Made by a program: the position numbers and the translations under genes
Assembly: GCA_963975245.1 (NCBI GenBank)
Contig: CAXBFJ010000001.1
Coordinates: 248,001-312,000 of the forward strand
From: Panacagrimonas sp963975245
Lineage (GTDB): Bacteria > Pseudomonadota > Gammaproteobacteria > Nevskiales > Nevskiaceae
Reading direction: 5' to 3'
DNA: 64,000 bases
The notes under the pieces: model-generated
What the model saw: only the letters and a program-made list of their open reading frames with translations
Told to the model about the DNA's origin: nothing
The model's database searches: none
Part shown: positions 24,223 through 33,070 of the stretch, piece after piece
How positions within the stretch are numbered: position 1 is the stretch's first letter
Layout: each line of letters starts with the position of its first letter

Positions 24223-24240
24223 CATTTCGGTGAGAACACG

Positions 24241-25173
24241 ATGAACGAAAAGCCTCAAGAGACGATGGATGATCGAACCAGCAAGTTGCTTCGCGAGGAG
24301 TATCAGGACAGCCTCGATGAAGAGCTCGAAATGGAACTCGATGACGATCGCCTGGACGCGTTGATTGACGACAGCATTCACCCGCTGCAGACCGACATTG
24401 CATCGCCGCGGCATTCCTATTTTCGCGAGCTGCTCCGGCTGCAATCCGAGCTGGTCAAGCTTCAGGACTGGGTGGTCGAGAAGAAGCTGAAGGTCGTCAT
24501 TCTGTTTGAAGGTCGGGACGCGGCGGGCAAGGGTGGGGTCATCAAGCGCGTCACACAAAGACTGAATCCGCGTGTTTGTCGCGTAGCGGCCTTGCCCGCA
24601 CCCAATGATCGTGAACGTACACAGTGGTATTTCCAGCGCTATGTGAGCCATCTTCCGGCAGGCGGCGAGATCGTGTTGTTTGATCGCAGCTGGTACAACC
24701 GCGCCGGTGTCGAAAAGGTCATGGGCTTCTGCAATGACGCCGAGTACGAGGAATTCTTCCGCAGCGCCCCCGAGTTCGAGCGTATGCTGATCCGTTCCGG
24801 GATCGTGTTGATCAAGTATTGGTTCTCCATTACTGATGAAGAACAGAATCGCCGCTTCCTCGCGCGCGTCCACGACCCACTGAAGCAGTGGAAGCTCAGC
24901 CCCATGGATCTGGAGTCACGACGTCGCTGGGAACACTACACGCGCGTCAAGGAAGTGATGCTGGAGCGGACGCATATTGCTGAGGCCCCGTGGTGGATTG
25001 TTGAAGCCGTCGACAAAAAGAAGGCGCGGCTCAACTGCATTCATCATCTCCTGCAGCAGATTCCTTACGGGGAGGTGACCCGCGAGGAAATCAGCCTGCC
25101 TGAGCGCGTCTATCATTCGGACTATTCGCGCGCACCCGTACCTGAAAACATGTACATACCGGACGTTTACTAG
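24241..25173 (+). CDS. ppk2: Polyphosphate kinase 2
   Basis: This 310-residue enzyme interconverts polyphosphate and nucleotides, the PPK2 family using polyphosphate to phosphorylate NDP or NMP. The Walker A motif FEGRDAAGKGGVIKR, the following RTQWYFQRYVSHLP, and the Walker B/lid region VLFDRSWYNRAGVEKVMGF are all present, and the core length fits a single-domain class I PPK2. The ATG at 24241 has GGTGAG in a good place; an ATG at 24190 would add 17 residues across the hairpin and is less likely. It sits 70 bp after the phosphate transporter. Confidence 0.93.
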   Translation: MNEKPQETMDDRTSKLLREEYQDSLDEELEMELDDDRLDALIDDSIHPLQTDIASPRHSYFRELLRLQSELVKLQDWVVEKKLKVVILFEGRDAAGKGGVIKRVTQRLNPRVCRVAALPAPNDRERTQWYFQRYVSHLPAGGEIVLFDRSWYNRAGVEKVMGFCNDAEYEEFFRSAPEFERMLIRSGIVLIKYWFSITDEEQNRRFLARVHDPLKQWKLSPMDLESRRRWEHYTRVKEVMLERTHIAEAPWWIVEAVDKKKARLNCIHHLLQQIPYGEVTREEISLPERVYHSDYSRAPVPENMYIPDVY

Positions 25174-25190
25174 GCGTCGGCAATCAGCCG

Positions 25191-25222
25191 GCGACTCTCC
25201 GGACTCGCGTCAGGAGAGTCGC
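25191..25222. terminator. Hairpin between convergent ppk2 and beta-oxidation operon
   Basis: GCGACTCTCC and its exact complement form a 10-bp stem around a 12-base loop, in the 55-bp gap between converging genes. U-runs are absent on both sides, so the terminator call rests on position. Confidence 0.45.
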
Positions 25223-25228
25223 TCAAAC

Positions 25229-27364
25229 TCAGTCCGAGTAGGGCTTGCCGGATTTGGCGCGCTCGGCAAGGCTTTCCGGTGGCGCGAAGCGCGTGCCATA
25301 ACGACCTGCAAGTTGTTCCGCACGCGAAACGAACTTGTTGAGCCCATAGGCGTTGATGTATTGCAATGCACCGCCTTGATGAGGTGCAAAACCCCAACCA
25401 AAAATCGAGCCGACGTTGGCATCTGCCACCGTGGTCACGACGTTCTCTTCATAGCATCGCGCGGCATCCACCGCTTGCACAAACATCAGGCGTTCAATGA
25501 GTTCCTGTTGTTCGGGTTGTTCATTTGCCAGTGGAAAATGTTCTGCCAAGCCGGGCCAGATGCGTTTTTCGCCGGAAGCCGGATAGTCGTAAAAGCCCTT
25601 GCCCGCCTTCTTTCCCGGTCGATCGAGTTCTTTGCACATTTTTTCGATCACGCCATCAGCCGCACGCGCTTCGAGTGTTTTGCCCTCTGCTGCAAAGTCC
25701 TTGCGGGTCTGTTCCAGTACGTGCAGCGCCAGCGAAATAGACACTTCATCGCTGAGCGCCAGCGGACCCACCGGCATGCCTGCCTGCAAGCCGGCCGCTT
25801 CAATTGAGCGCGGATGCACGCCTTCGCTCAGCAGCGCCATGCCTTCAAGAACATAGGTCCCAAATACCCGAGAGGTGTAGAAACCGCGCGAATCATTGAC
25901 GACGATTGGCGTCTTGCGGATCTGCTGCACGTAATCAAAACCCCTGGCCAGGGTTTCCTGCGAGGTTTTCTCGCCCATGATGATCTCTACCAGCGGCATC
26001 TTTTCTACAGGCGAGAAGAAGTGCAGGCCGATGAAGTTCTCGGCACGGCTGTGCGCCTTGGCAAGGCCGGTGATCGGCAATGTGGAGGTGTTGGACGCAA
26101 AGACCTTGTCCGCGCCCATGACTGCCTCGGTCTTCTTGGTGACGTCCGCCTTGATGCTGCGATCCTCGAACACGGCTTCGATCACCAGGTCGCAGCCTGA
26201 CAGGTCTTCAAATCGGGTCGTGGCGGTGATGCGGTCGAGGAAAGCGCTCTTGTCGGCTGGCAGCAGACGGCCACGTTTGATGTCCTTGTCCAGAAGCTTG
26301 TCTGAATAGGCCTTGCCTTTGTCAGCGTTGCTCTGATCGGTGTCGAGCAGAACCACTTGCATGCCGGCCTTGGCTGACACGTAAGCAATGCCGGCGCCCA
26401 TCATGCCGGCGCCCAGTACGCCGAGTTTGTTCACCTTGGACCGCTCAATGCCTTTCGGTCGCGACTTGCCCTTGTTGATGCTCTGCAAGCCGAACCACAA
26501 GGTGCCAATCATGTTCTTGGACACCTGCGAGACCACCAGTTCCGCGAAGTAGCGAGACTCTGCACGGCAGCCGGTTTCAAAATCGACAATGCCGCCTTCG
26601 TAGATGCAGCTCAGGATGTTTCTCGCCGCTGGGTAGTTGCCCTGGGTCTTTGCATTGGTCATCGACGGCGCAACGGCCAACATCTGCACCACTGCGGGAT
26701 GACGAGCGTCGCCGCCGGGAAACTTGAAGCCCTTCTTGTCCCAGGGCTGCGTCGCCTTGGGGTTGGCCAGGCACCAGGCCTTGGCTTTGGCGAGCATTTC
26801 GTCGCCGTCCGCTGCCAGTTCCTGGATGATGCCGGCCTGCATTGCCTTGCTGGCGTTCATCTCCTTGCCTTCGAGCATGAGCGGCGCCGAGGCCTGGATG
26901 CCAATCATGCGTGGCAGCCGCTGGGTACCACCGCCGCCCGGCAGCAGGCCAAGTTTCACCTCGGGCAATCCGAACTTGGCCTTCGGATTGTCGATGGCGA
27001 TGCGGTGATGGCAGGCCAGTGCCAGCTCCAGACCGCCACCGAGTGCGGTGCCATTGAGCGCGGCTACCCAGGGGCGACCGCTGGTCTCCATGCGCCGAAG
27101 AAGTGACTTGAAGGCCTCTGCCATCTCGAAGGCGACAGCGGGCTCGGTCATGGCGAAGACATTCTCAATATCGGCGCCTGCCAGGAATTCTTTCTTGCCT
27201 GACGTGAGGATGACGCCTTTCACCGAATCATCTGATTCAATTCTGGCGATGGCCTCCAGCAGTGGCGTGGTGAGGTCTGCGTTGAGCACGTTCATGGAAC
27301 GGCCCTGCATGTTGATGCTGAGAGTGACGATGCCGTCGTCGTCTTTATTGAATTCGATGCTCAT
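25229..27364 (-). CDS. Bifunctional enoyl-CoA hydratase/3-hydroxyacyl-CoA dehydrogenase (FadB/FadJ family)
   Basis: This 711-residue protein carries the second and third steps of fatty acid beta-oxidation. The N-terminal crotonase domain (~1-190) has GTALGGGLELALACHHRIA and GLPEVKLGLLPGGGGTQRLPR with the catalytic Glu region. The central NAD-binding domain starts KLGVLGAGMMGAGIAYVSAKAG (~310), and the C-terminal dehydrogenase domains follow (RGFYTSRVFGTYVLEGMALL; GKGFYDY). The ATG at 27364 is two bases after the thiolase stop, giving an operon with the thiolase first. It is the FadJ-like, 3-hydroxyacyl-CoA type found in many aerobic gammaproteobacteria. Confidence 0.95.
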   Translation of the reverse strand: MSIEFNKDDDGIVTLSINMQGRSMNVLNADLTTPLLEAIARIESDDSVKGVILTSGKKEFLAGADIENVFAMTEPAVAFEMAEAFKSLLRRMETSGRPWVAALNGTALGGGLELALACHHRIAIDNPKAKFGLPEVKLGLLPGGGGTQRLPRMIGIQASAPLMLEGKEMNASKAMQAGIIQELAADGDEMLAKAKAWCLANPKATQPWDKKGFKFPGGDARHPAVVQMLAVAPSMTNAKTQGNYPAARNILSCIYEGGIVDFETGCRAESRYFAELVVSQVSKNMIGTLWFGLQSINKGKSRPKGIERSKVNKLGVLGAGMMGAGIAYVSAKAGMQVVLLDTDQSNADKGKAYSDKLLDKDIKRGRLLPADKSAFLDRITATTRFEDLSGCDLVIEAVFEDRSIKADVTKKTEAVMGADKVFASNTSTLPITGLAKAHSRAENFIGLHFFSPVEKMPLVEIIMGEKTSQETLARGFDYVQQIRKTPIVVNDSRGFYTSRVFGTYVLEGMALLSEGVHPRSIEAAGLQAGMPVGPLALSDEVSISLALHVLEQTRKDFAAEGKTLEARAADGVIEKMCKELDRPGKKAGKGFYDYPASGEKRIWPGLAEHFPLANEQPEQQELIERLMFVQAVDAARCYEENVVTTVADANVGSIFGWGFAPHQGGALQYINAYGLNKFVSRAEQLAGRYGTRFAPPESLAERAKSGKPYSD

Positions 27365-27366
27365 GT

Positions 27367-28572
27367 TCAGACACGTTCAATGATGGTGGCGATGCCCATA
27401 CCGGCACCGACACAGAGAGAGGCCAGGGCAGTGGTCTTGTTGCGCGCTTCGAGTTCGTCCAGCGCGGTGCCCAGAATCATGCAGCCAGTGGCTCCGAGCG
27501 GATGGCCCATGGCAATCGCGCCGCCATTGACGTTGATGATGTCCTGGCTGATGTTCAGGTCACGCGCGGCGCGCATCACCACCGCTGCGAAAGCCTCGTT
27601 GATTTCAAACAGGTCAATGTCACTGGCTGACATGCCGGCCTTTGACAGCGCTTTCTTCGAAGCCGGGCCAATGCCGGTGAGCATGATGGTGGGTTCGCTG
27701 CCGATCACGGCTACCTGCCGGATTCGTGCGCGGGGTTTGAGGCCTAGTGCTGCGCCTTTTTCCTTGCTGCCAATCAGCATCAATGCAGCGCCATCGACAA
27801 TGCCGGAAGAATTGCCGGCATGGTGAATGTGGTCAATTTTTTCAACCGTGGTGTATTTGCGCAGCGCGGTGGCATCAAAACCCATCTGACCCATCATTTC
27901 GAAGCTTGGTTTTAGATTGGCCAGTGATTCCACGCTGACATCCCCGCGCACTGTTTCATCATGGTCCAGCACCAGCATGCCGTTCATGTCCTTTACCGGT
28001 ACCAGGCTTTTGCTGAATTTGTTCGCAGCCTTGGCAGCGGCGGCTCGCTGTTGTGACTGCACCGCAAAAGCATCCACTTCCTTGCGCGTAAAACCTTCCA
28101 CTGCGGCCACCAGGTCGGCACTGACACCTTGGGGAATGAATCCAAGCTGGGTATTGATGCGCGGGTCCATCGCCCAGGCGCCACCATCAGAGCCCATGGG
28201 CCAGCGGCTCATGGATTCAACGCCGCCCGCGACGATCATGTCTTCCTGGCCCGACATCACCTTCATTGCCGCCAGGTTCACGGACTCCAGGCCTGAAGCG
28301 CAGAAGCGGCTCTGCGTGACACCCGCGACGCTTTGGTTCCATCCGGCGTACAGCACTGCAGTGCGTGCGATGTCAGCACCTTGTTCGCCCACCGGAGTGA
28401 CGCAGCCCAGCACGACATCGTCGACCTGCGAAGTGTCCAGCTGGTTGCGGTCCTGCAAGGCCCAAAGCAGGGTGGAGACCAAATGCACGGGAGTAATTTC
28501 ATGCAGGCTGCCGTCCATCTTGCCTTTGCCACGCGGTGTGCGGACGGCGTCGAAAATATAAGCGTCAGTCAT
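27367..28572 (-). CDS. Acetyl-CoA C-acyltransferase (thiolase, FadA-type)
   Basis: This 401-residue thiolase cleaves 3-oxoacyl-CoA. The nucleophilic cysteine lies in QSRFCASGLESVNLAAMKV (~Cys90 region), the catalytic His in NVNGGAIAMGHPLGATG, and the second Cys in SLCVGAGMGIATI, in the usual order. The ATG at 28572 begins MTDAYIFDAVRTPRGKG and has GGAG five bases upstream. It is the first gene of the operon with the FadJ-like enzyme, divergent from a TetR regulator. Confidence 0.95.
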   Translation of the reverse strand: MTDAYIFDAVRTPRGKGKMDGSLHEITPVHLVSTLLWALQDRNQLDTSQVDDVVLGCVTPVGEQGADIARTAVLYAGWNQSVAGVTQSRFCASGLESVNLAAMKVMSGQEDMIVAGGVESMSRWPMGSDGGAWAMDPRINTQLGFIPQGVSADLVAAVEGFTRKEVDAFAVQSQQRAAAAKAANKFSKSLVPVKDMNGMLVLDHDETVRGDVSVESLANLKPSFEMMGQMGFDATALRKYTTVEKIDHIHHAGNSSGIVDGAALMLIGSKEKGAALGLKPRARIRQVAVIGSEPTIMLTGIGPASKKALSKAGMSASDIDLFEINEAFAAVVMRAARDLNISQDIINVNGGAIAMGHPLGATGCMILGTALDELEARNKTTALASLCVGAGMGIATIIERV

Positions 28573-28678
28573 GGTGACTCCATGAGGAAGATGGGTAATC
28601 AGCATTACGAATAATGCGTAGGGATTCTGGCGGCTATCGAGGCCTCTCCAGTCTTTAGCGCGACATTATCAACCTGAG

Positions 28679-28695
28679 CATAGTTATTGACTATG
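28679..28695. promoter_or_regulatory. Possible operator in the divergent thiolase/TetR promoter region
   Basis: CATAGT-TATTG-ACTATG is a perfect 6-bp inverted repeat with a 5-bp spacer in the AT-rich 214-bp gap between the thiolase and tetR genes. It suits a TetR-type dimer such as the FadR/PsrA-like regulators of beta-oxidation, but binding is inferred. Confidence 0.45.
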
Positions 28696-28786
28696 AATTA
28701 TTCAAATGTAGCGCGCCTGATCAGCAAGGCTGTCATATTGTCGTATAGTAACGATTATTACCCGTTGATCTTTACCTTGAATCCCC

Positions 28787-29410
28787 ATGGCCCGGAAATC
28801 CTCTGATCAGACCGCTTTGCCGAATCTCGAGAATCTCGACCCGGATACGCGCAAACGTGTGGAAGAGGCGGTTCTCAATATATTTTCGCAACGCGAATTT
28901 CATCGCGTGGGTCTGATTGAGGTCGCGCGCGAAGCGAGCATCTCCCTGCAGACGATCTACAAGTATTACGGCAGCAAGGAAGCGCTTTTGTTCTCGACGC
29001 TTGATGCGCAGCTTCAGTTGTTGGCAGATCGCCTGATGGATCACCTGCAGGGCATCGAGAACTACAAGGAAAGATTGCGTAAGACCTTCTGGGTTGCACT
29101 GGATTTCTACGAGAAGAATCCTCGGGTGCTGCAGATCATGCTCAGTTCGGTCTACATCAATACCTGGCGCAAGCAGGGCAATTATGAACATCGCGTGCTG
29201 TTCGCTGCCTTTCTCAAGGTCCTGGCCGAAGGGCAGGCCAGCGGCATCCTGACCGACGAAGTGGACGAAAGAGTGTTGCTCGACTTTATGGCCGGCATCA
29301 TCTGGCGCACCGTGCAGGCCTGGGTCGTGCGCGGCATGAAAGAGCCGCCGACGCGTCAGGCCAATGTGTTGTTCGAGATGCTCTGGCGCGCGATTTCCAA
29401 ACAGGGCTGA
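28787..29410 (+). CDS. TetR family regulator beside the beta-oxidation operon
   Basis: This 207-residue protein has a TetR DNA-binding domain (RKRVEEAVLNIFSQREFHRVG, then ISLQTIYKYYGSKEALLFS as the recognition helix) and a helical C-terminal ligand domain. It is divergent from the thiolase/FadJ operon across a region with an inverted repeat, so it probably represses beta-oxidation genes and responds to a fatty acyl-CoA (inference). It converges on the LysE-family exporter with 14 bp between them. Confidence 0.92.
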   Translation: MARKSSDQTALPNLENLDPDTRKRVEEAVLNIFSQREFHRVGLIEVAREASISLQTIYKYYGSKEALLFSTLDAQLQLLADRLMDHLQGIENYKERLRKTFWVALDFYEKNPRVLQIMLSSVYINTWRKQGNYEHRVLFAAFLKVLAEGQASGILTDEVDERVLLDFMAGIIWRTVQAWVVRGMKEPPTRQANVLFEMLWRAISKQG

Positions 29411-29424
29411 AGTCGATTTTCTTT

Positions 29425-30072
29425 CTAGCCAGATTCGCCCAGCAAAGGACCGCCTGCAACTAACGCAATGGCCATGGCGATCAGGACAAGGCCCATCGTG
29501 CGGTCAATCAGTAGCGCCCGACGGGCCAACCGCACCCGAAGCCAGGCGTGCCCAACACTGAATGCAATAAGACTGAACCAGGCGAACGTGGCAAGACTGA
29601 GCCAGGCGCCGAGGGCCAGTTTCAGCTGAGTGCTGGCGCCGGCACTGATCACGCTGGCGCACAAGGCAACAAAGAACAGCACGGCCTTGACGTTAAGCAC
29701 ATTGGTTGCAAGGCCGATGATGAACGCGCGGCGATCTGATTCCGGCTGTGACGGGCCTGCCGCAGTTCGACTTTCCGACGCTGCGCCGAGTTGCAGCGAC
29801 CGATAGCCGATCCACATCAGGAGCGCGGCACCGCCGAATCGCAGGATGTCGAGCAAGGCCGGCAATTTCTGGATGGCCCAGCCCAGTCCGAGCATGCCCC
29901 ATGTGAGGTGAATAAGGATGCCGCAGCCAATCCCGAGTGCTGTCAGCACTCCGTTACGGCGCCCATGTTGGAGCGACTGACGCACCACGATTGCAAAATC
30001 AGGCCCAGGGCTGGCAACGCCCAGCGCATGGGCGATCACCACTGCGCTGAAGATGCCCCAGACGTCTTGCAT
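29425..30072 (-). CDS. LysE/RhtB family amino acid exporter
   Basis: This 215-residue inner-membrane protein has the family's six-helix layout and the N-terminal signature GVASPGPDFAIVVRQSLQHGRRNGV, followed by LTALGIGCGILIH. Family members export amino acids such as threonine, homoserine or lysine; the substrate here is unknown. The start at 30072 is 12 bp after the stop of the tandem thioredoxin-fold gene, so the two may be co-transcribed. Confidence 0.9.
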   Translation of the reverse strand: MQDVWGIFSAVVIAHALGVASPGPDFAIVVRQSLQHGRRNGVLTALGIGCGILIHLTWGMLGLGWAIQKLPALLDILRFGGAALLMWIGYRSLQLGAASESRTAAGPSQPESDRRAFIIGLATNVLNVKAVLFFVALCASVISAGASTQLKLALGAWLSLATFAWFSLIAFSVGHAWLRVRLARRALLIDRTMGLVLIAMAIALVAGGPLLGESG

Positions 30073-30084
30073 TGAAACGATCCG

Positions 30085-30846
30085 CTAGCGAGCGTAGGTC
30101 TGCTCCAGATAACGAATGATGTCGTCGGACTCGAACATGGCGGTGTCGGTATTTGTATCGATCAGGTAGGGAACCTGCGAGCGTCCTGTCAGCTCGCGCA
30201 GACGTATGCGGTTGCGGCTCTTGAGTGGCGCCTTTGGAAAGAGCTTCGATCGGACAATCGGCGGGCCCATTTCCTGCCATTGCGTCTTGGGAAAGCTGCG
30301 CAGGCGATACGGAATTTCAAGCTCAGTCAGGCGCTCGCGCACCGGGCGAGAGTAGGGGCTGGACTCGAAGCTGTAGAGCTCCAGCGGCAGTTCCGGGGCG
30401 CGAGAGGGGCGGGCCTTCAGCCCTCGACCGCCGCGACTGGCGGTGGCCAGGTAGGAGCCCCCGATTTGCAGGCCGCGCATCAAGCCGCGCTTTGCGCGTT
30501 GTTCGTAACCATAATTCTTCTGAAGATAATCCACGATGTCTGCTGACTCGAGCAGCTGTTCTCCGGTGTTCGGGTCAATCAACAAGGGAAACTGATTCTT
30601 GCCGCTGATCTCGATGGCCTTGGGCCGGTAACGCGTTCCGCCCTGGGGGCAGGGGTAGATCAAAGCATCAAGTTCCAGTTCGGTCAGCGCTTCGCGAACC
30701 AGTCTGCAGTACGGGCAGGCTTCGAACTCATAGAGTTCCAGCAACTGTTCTGGCTCACTGGATTCGCTGCGAAAGTCGGCGGTGCCACGCCAGCCACGAA
30801 AGGTGCTGGCAAGGATGGAGGTGCTGAGGTCAAAAGCGTTCGGCAT
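30085..30846 (-). CDS. Protein with two GST N-terminal-like (thioredoxin-fold) domains
   Basis: This 253-residue protein contains two copies of a glutathione S-transferase N-terminal/glutaredoxin-like fold. Copy 1 has C44-P-Y-C47 in LYEFEACPYCRLVREALTELEL and LLESADIVDYLQKNYG; copy 2 has S163-P-Y-S166 in LYSFESSPYSRPVRERLTELEI and FESDDIIRYLEQTYA, so the second copy has lost both cysteines. The GST C-terminal helical domain is missing. The start is the ATG at 30846; the longer upstream frame overlaps the next gene. One copy may be catalytic and the other for ligand binding, which is inference. Confidence 0.85.
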   Translation of the reverse strand: MPNAFDLSTSILASTFRGWRGTADFRSESSEPEQLLELYEFEACPYCRLVREALTELELDALIYPCPQGGTRYRPKAIEISGKNQFPLLIDPNTGEQLLESADIVDYLQKNYGYEQRAKRGLMRGLQIGGSYLATASRGGRGLKARPSRAPELPLELYSFESSPYSRPVRERLTELEIPYRLRSFPKTQWQEMGPPIVRSKLFPKAPLKSRNRIRLRELTGRSQVPYLIDTNTDTAMFESDDIIRYLEQTYAR

Positions 30847-30877
30847 GTCGAATGCGCCAGTCTGCGGAGAGTGAACC

Positions 30878-32689
30878 CTATTGTGAGACTTTCTTTTCCG
30901 ATTTCGAAACCTTGCCCGATTTCGCAGGCCGCTTCTCAGGCATTGCAGGGGCAGCGACATCCTTCGCCGGTGCAGGTAACTGAATCTCTTCTCCGGCAAC
31001 TGCTGGAGCAGACGCTGGGGCGGCTTCTGTTGCTGGCTCGGGCGGGGCTTCAGCAGCTTCCAAGGTTTCCGCCGCAGATTCGGTCATCTCGCCCTCGTCG
31101 TCGGGCAGGGCGACTACTTCGGGTTCGACTTCGATCAGGGTGTCTGCCTTGGCTGCCAGAAGTTCGCGGCAGCTCGAGCAGGCACTGCGCGCAATCAGGT
31201 CCGTCAATCGCAGCCGCTGGCTTTGCTTGGTGTCGCTATCTTCCAGAATCCGCTCAATGATCCGGGCGTAAGCGGGGCGCAGCATTTGCTGAAGTTGGGA
31301 GTCCAGACTGTAGAGACTGTCCAGATTCGCCTTGTCCAGCGCCTGCAGATCGTGCACCGCCAGCAGTTGGTGCAACTGCGCAAGTTCTCGTTCGGCATCA
31401 CGCAGGGCAGGGCCATCCGGATCGGCACTGCCATTGAGGGCCTTGGCCCAGACCGGGTAGGCGCTGGCGCGAGCGAACAATTGCGTGGCCTGATCCCAGA
31501 TCGCGGCATGCTGCGACTGTCCGTCGATCGCATTCTTGCGGATACAGGCGTCCGTCTGTTTTGCGCGTTGGTCGTAGTGTTCATGCCAGTAGGCATCATC
31601 CGGCACCGGGAGCAACGCGGCCTGCTGCGCAAACTGCAGTAATCGACCTGTTTTCTGCCAGGGCGGGGTTTCATTCTGGGAGCGGCGCACGCGGAGCAAC
31701 AGCTCACCCCGGTTGAGCAGATGGCGCTCGTACTCGGTTTGTTTGCGTGCCAGCTGCCCGGATGCGAGCAGCGCACGGTAATCCGCCCAGACGCGTTCGT
31801 CCGCTTCGCAGGAAACCGCAGAGCCGATGAAGTCCTTCACTGAGCGATAGTCCGTGACATCCAGCTCGAAGCGGACGTAGGCCTGTGCAGGCTTCCAGGG
31901 CTGACCTTCGGCATTGCAGAGTCCAGAGGGCGAATCACTGCGTTTGCAGGGGCGCAGATCGGGCGCCGGTTTCTCGAGTTCGATGGTGCTGGAATTGAGC
32001 AGCACGACGAACTGGCGGCCATCAAGCTCCGCGAGACCTTCGTCCGTGCGCAGTCCCAACAGGGTCTTTTCTTCCCAGGGCTTCTTCTCGGTGCGGATTT
32101 CGTCGCTGAGCAGCTCGCCCAGACGCGAACTCAGACCGGTGACGACCTGGCCGCCCGGGACAAAACCCATGCCGAATTTGAGCATCGGCTCGGCCGTTGC
32201 CAGCTCGAGCAGATTGGTGACCCAGCGCGCTTTGTCCGCCGGAACACCGCGGACCACGATCTGCAGGTGTGGGGATTTTGACAAGGACTCCGGATCGATC
32301 AGAAGGCCTTCACCCAGCAATGCATTGTCGACCACGGAGCTGACGGTCTTGCCGCTCTGTACGTCATAGAGCAGCACCGGGATTTCCGGGCTGGAATCTG
32401 ACGCAAAGCTGGCGACCGTGCCTTTTCCAAACTTGGCGGAGATCAGCAGCATGGCCGGTCTCAGCGCTTCGTCCTTGCCAAAATCGATGGCGCGACCGTT
32501 GACGTCCAGATTGGAGCTGACAAACACACGCAGGTAGCCGTCTTCGTACTTTGACGCCGCAGTTTGCGGCGCTTCCTGGGTCACTGGCGTGGCCACCGGT
32601 TTTACAAAACGGCCCTGATTCTTGGGGCAGGCGGACAGACCCAGAACCACTGCAGAAATGGCAACTAGGCGAAGGGCGTGGAACGTCAT
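30878..32689 (-). CDS. Large lipoprotein of unknown function
   Basis: This 603-residue protein begins with a lipoprotein signal peptide and lipobox VLGLSAC (Cys21). The mature protein has a beta-rich first half (VFVSSNLDVNGRAIDFG, LQIVVRGVPADKARWV) that looks like repeated small domains, a helical, Glu/Gln-rich middle (LRDAERELAQLHQLLAVHDL), and a low-complexity acidic-then-lysine-rich C-terminus (EAAPASAPAV, KSGKVSKSEKK). No domain was recognised. It is probably inserted in the outer membrane facing the periplasm, and is the largest unassigned gene here. Confidence 0.8.
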   Translation of the reverse strand: MTFHALRLVAISAVVLGLSACPKNQGRFVKPVATPVTQEAPQTAASKYEDGYLRVFVSSNLDVNGRAIDFGKDEALRPAMLLISAKFGKGTVASFASDSSPEIPVLLYDVQSGKTVSSVVDNALLGEGLLIDPESLSKSPHLQIVVRGVPADKARWVTNLLELATAEPMLKFGMGFVPGGQVVTGLSSRLGELLSDEIRTEKKPWEEKTLLGLRTDEGLAELDGRQFVVLLNSSTIELEKPAPDLRPCKRSDSPSGLCNAEGQPWKPAQAYVRFELDVTDYRSVKDFIGSAVSCEADERVWADYRALLASGQLARKQTEYERHLLNRGELLLRVRRSQNETPPWQKTGRLLQFAQQAALLPVPDDAYWHEHYDQRAKQTDACIRKNAIDGQSQHAAIWDQATQLFARASAYPVWAKALNGSADPDGPALRDAERELAQLHQLLAVHDLQALDKANLDSLYSLDSQLQQMLRPAYARIIERILEDSDTKQSQRLRLTDLIARSACSSCRELLAAKADTLIEVEPEVVALPDDEGEMTESAAETLEAAEAPPEPATEAAPASAPAVAGEEIQLPAPAKDVAAPAMPEKRPAKSGKVSKSEKKVSQ

Positions 32690-32791
32690 GGGGGAATCAG
32701 CGCGGCTCGGACAAGACCTGCGACAGCAGGCGGTTCGAATAGTTTTCCAGACTTTGCCTAAGGGCAGGCTGAACGAAACCTTCGGCGCGGG

Positions 32792-33070
32792 TCAGTCGCC
32801 AAAGTGAAGGTGGCCTGCAACCTGGGGCGGTAATTGCAGAAACCAGCCATTGCCGCCCAATTGTGCAATCACCGCCTCGGTCTTGACCCGCGCCAGCTTT
32901 CGCTCAGGTGTTAGGCTCAGGTCCATGACATGGGTCAATTTGCCAGCCTTGGAAAGCAGGGCTTCGGGCAACTCGGTGGTTTCGAGGCCTTCGCGCACGT
33001 AGAGGTACATTTCTGGTTGTTTACTGCAGCGATAGACGGTGCAGGAAACAGGCTTGGAAGCTGAGCTCAT
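32792..33070 (-). CDS. YcgL domain protein
   Basis: This 92-residue protein matches the YcgL family: CTVYRCSKQPEMYLYVREG, then LPEALLSKAGKLTHVMDLSL and the C-terminal LGGNGWFLQLPP. Family members are small gammaproteobacterial proteins of unclear function, some tied to RNA turnover. Its ATG overlaps the stop of the voltage-sensor gene (ATGA), so the two are translated together. Confidence 0.93.
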   Translation of the reverse strand: MSSASKPVSCTVYRCSKQPEMYLYVREGLETTELPEALLSKAGKLTHVMDLSLTPERKLARVKTEAVIAQLGGNGWFLQLPPQVAGHLHFGD

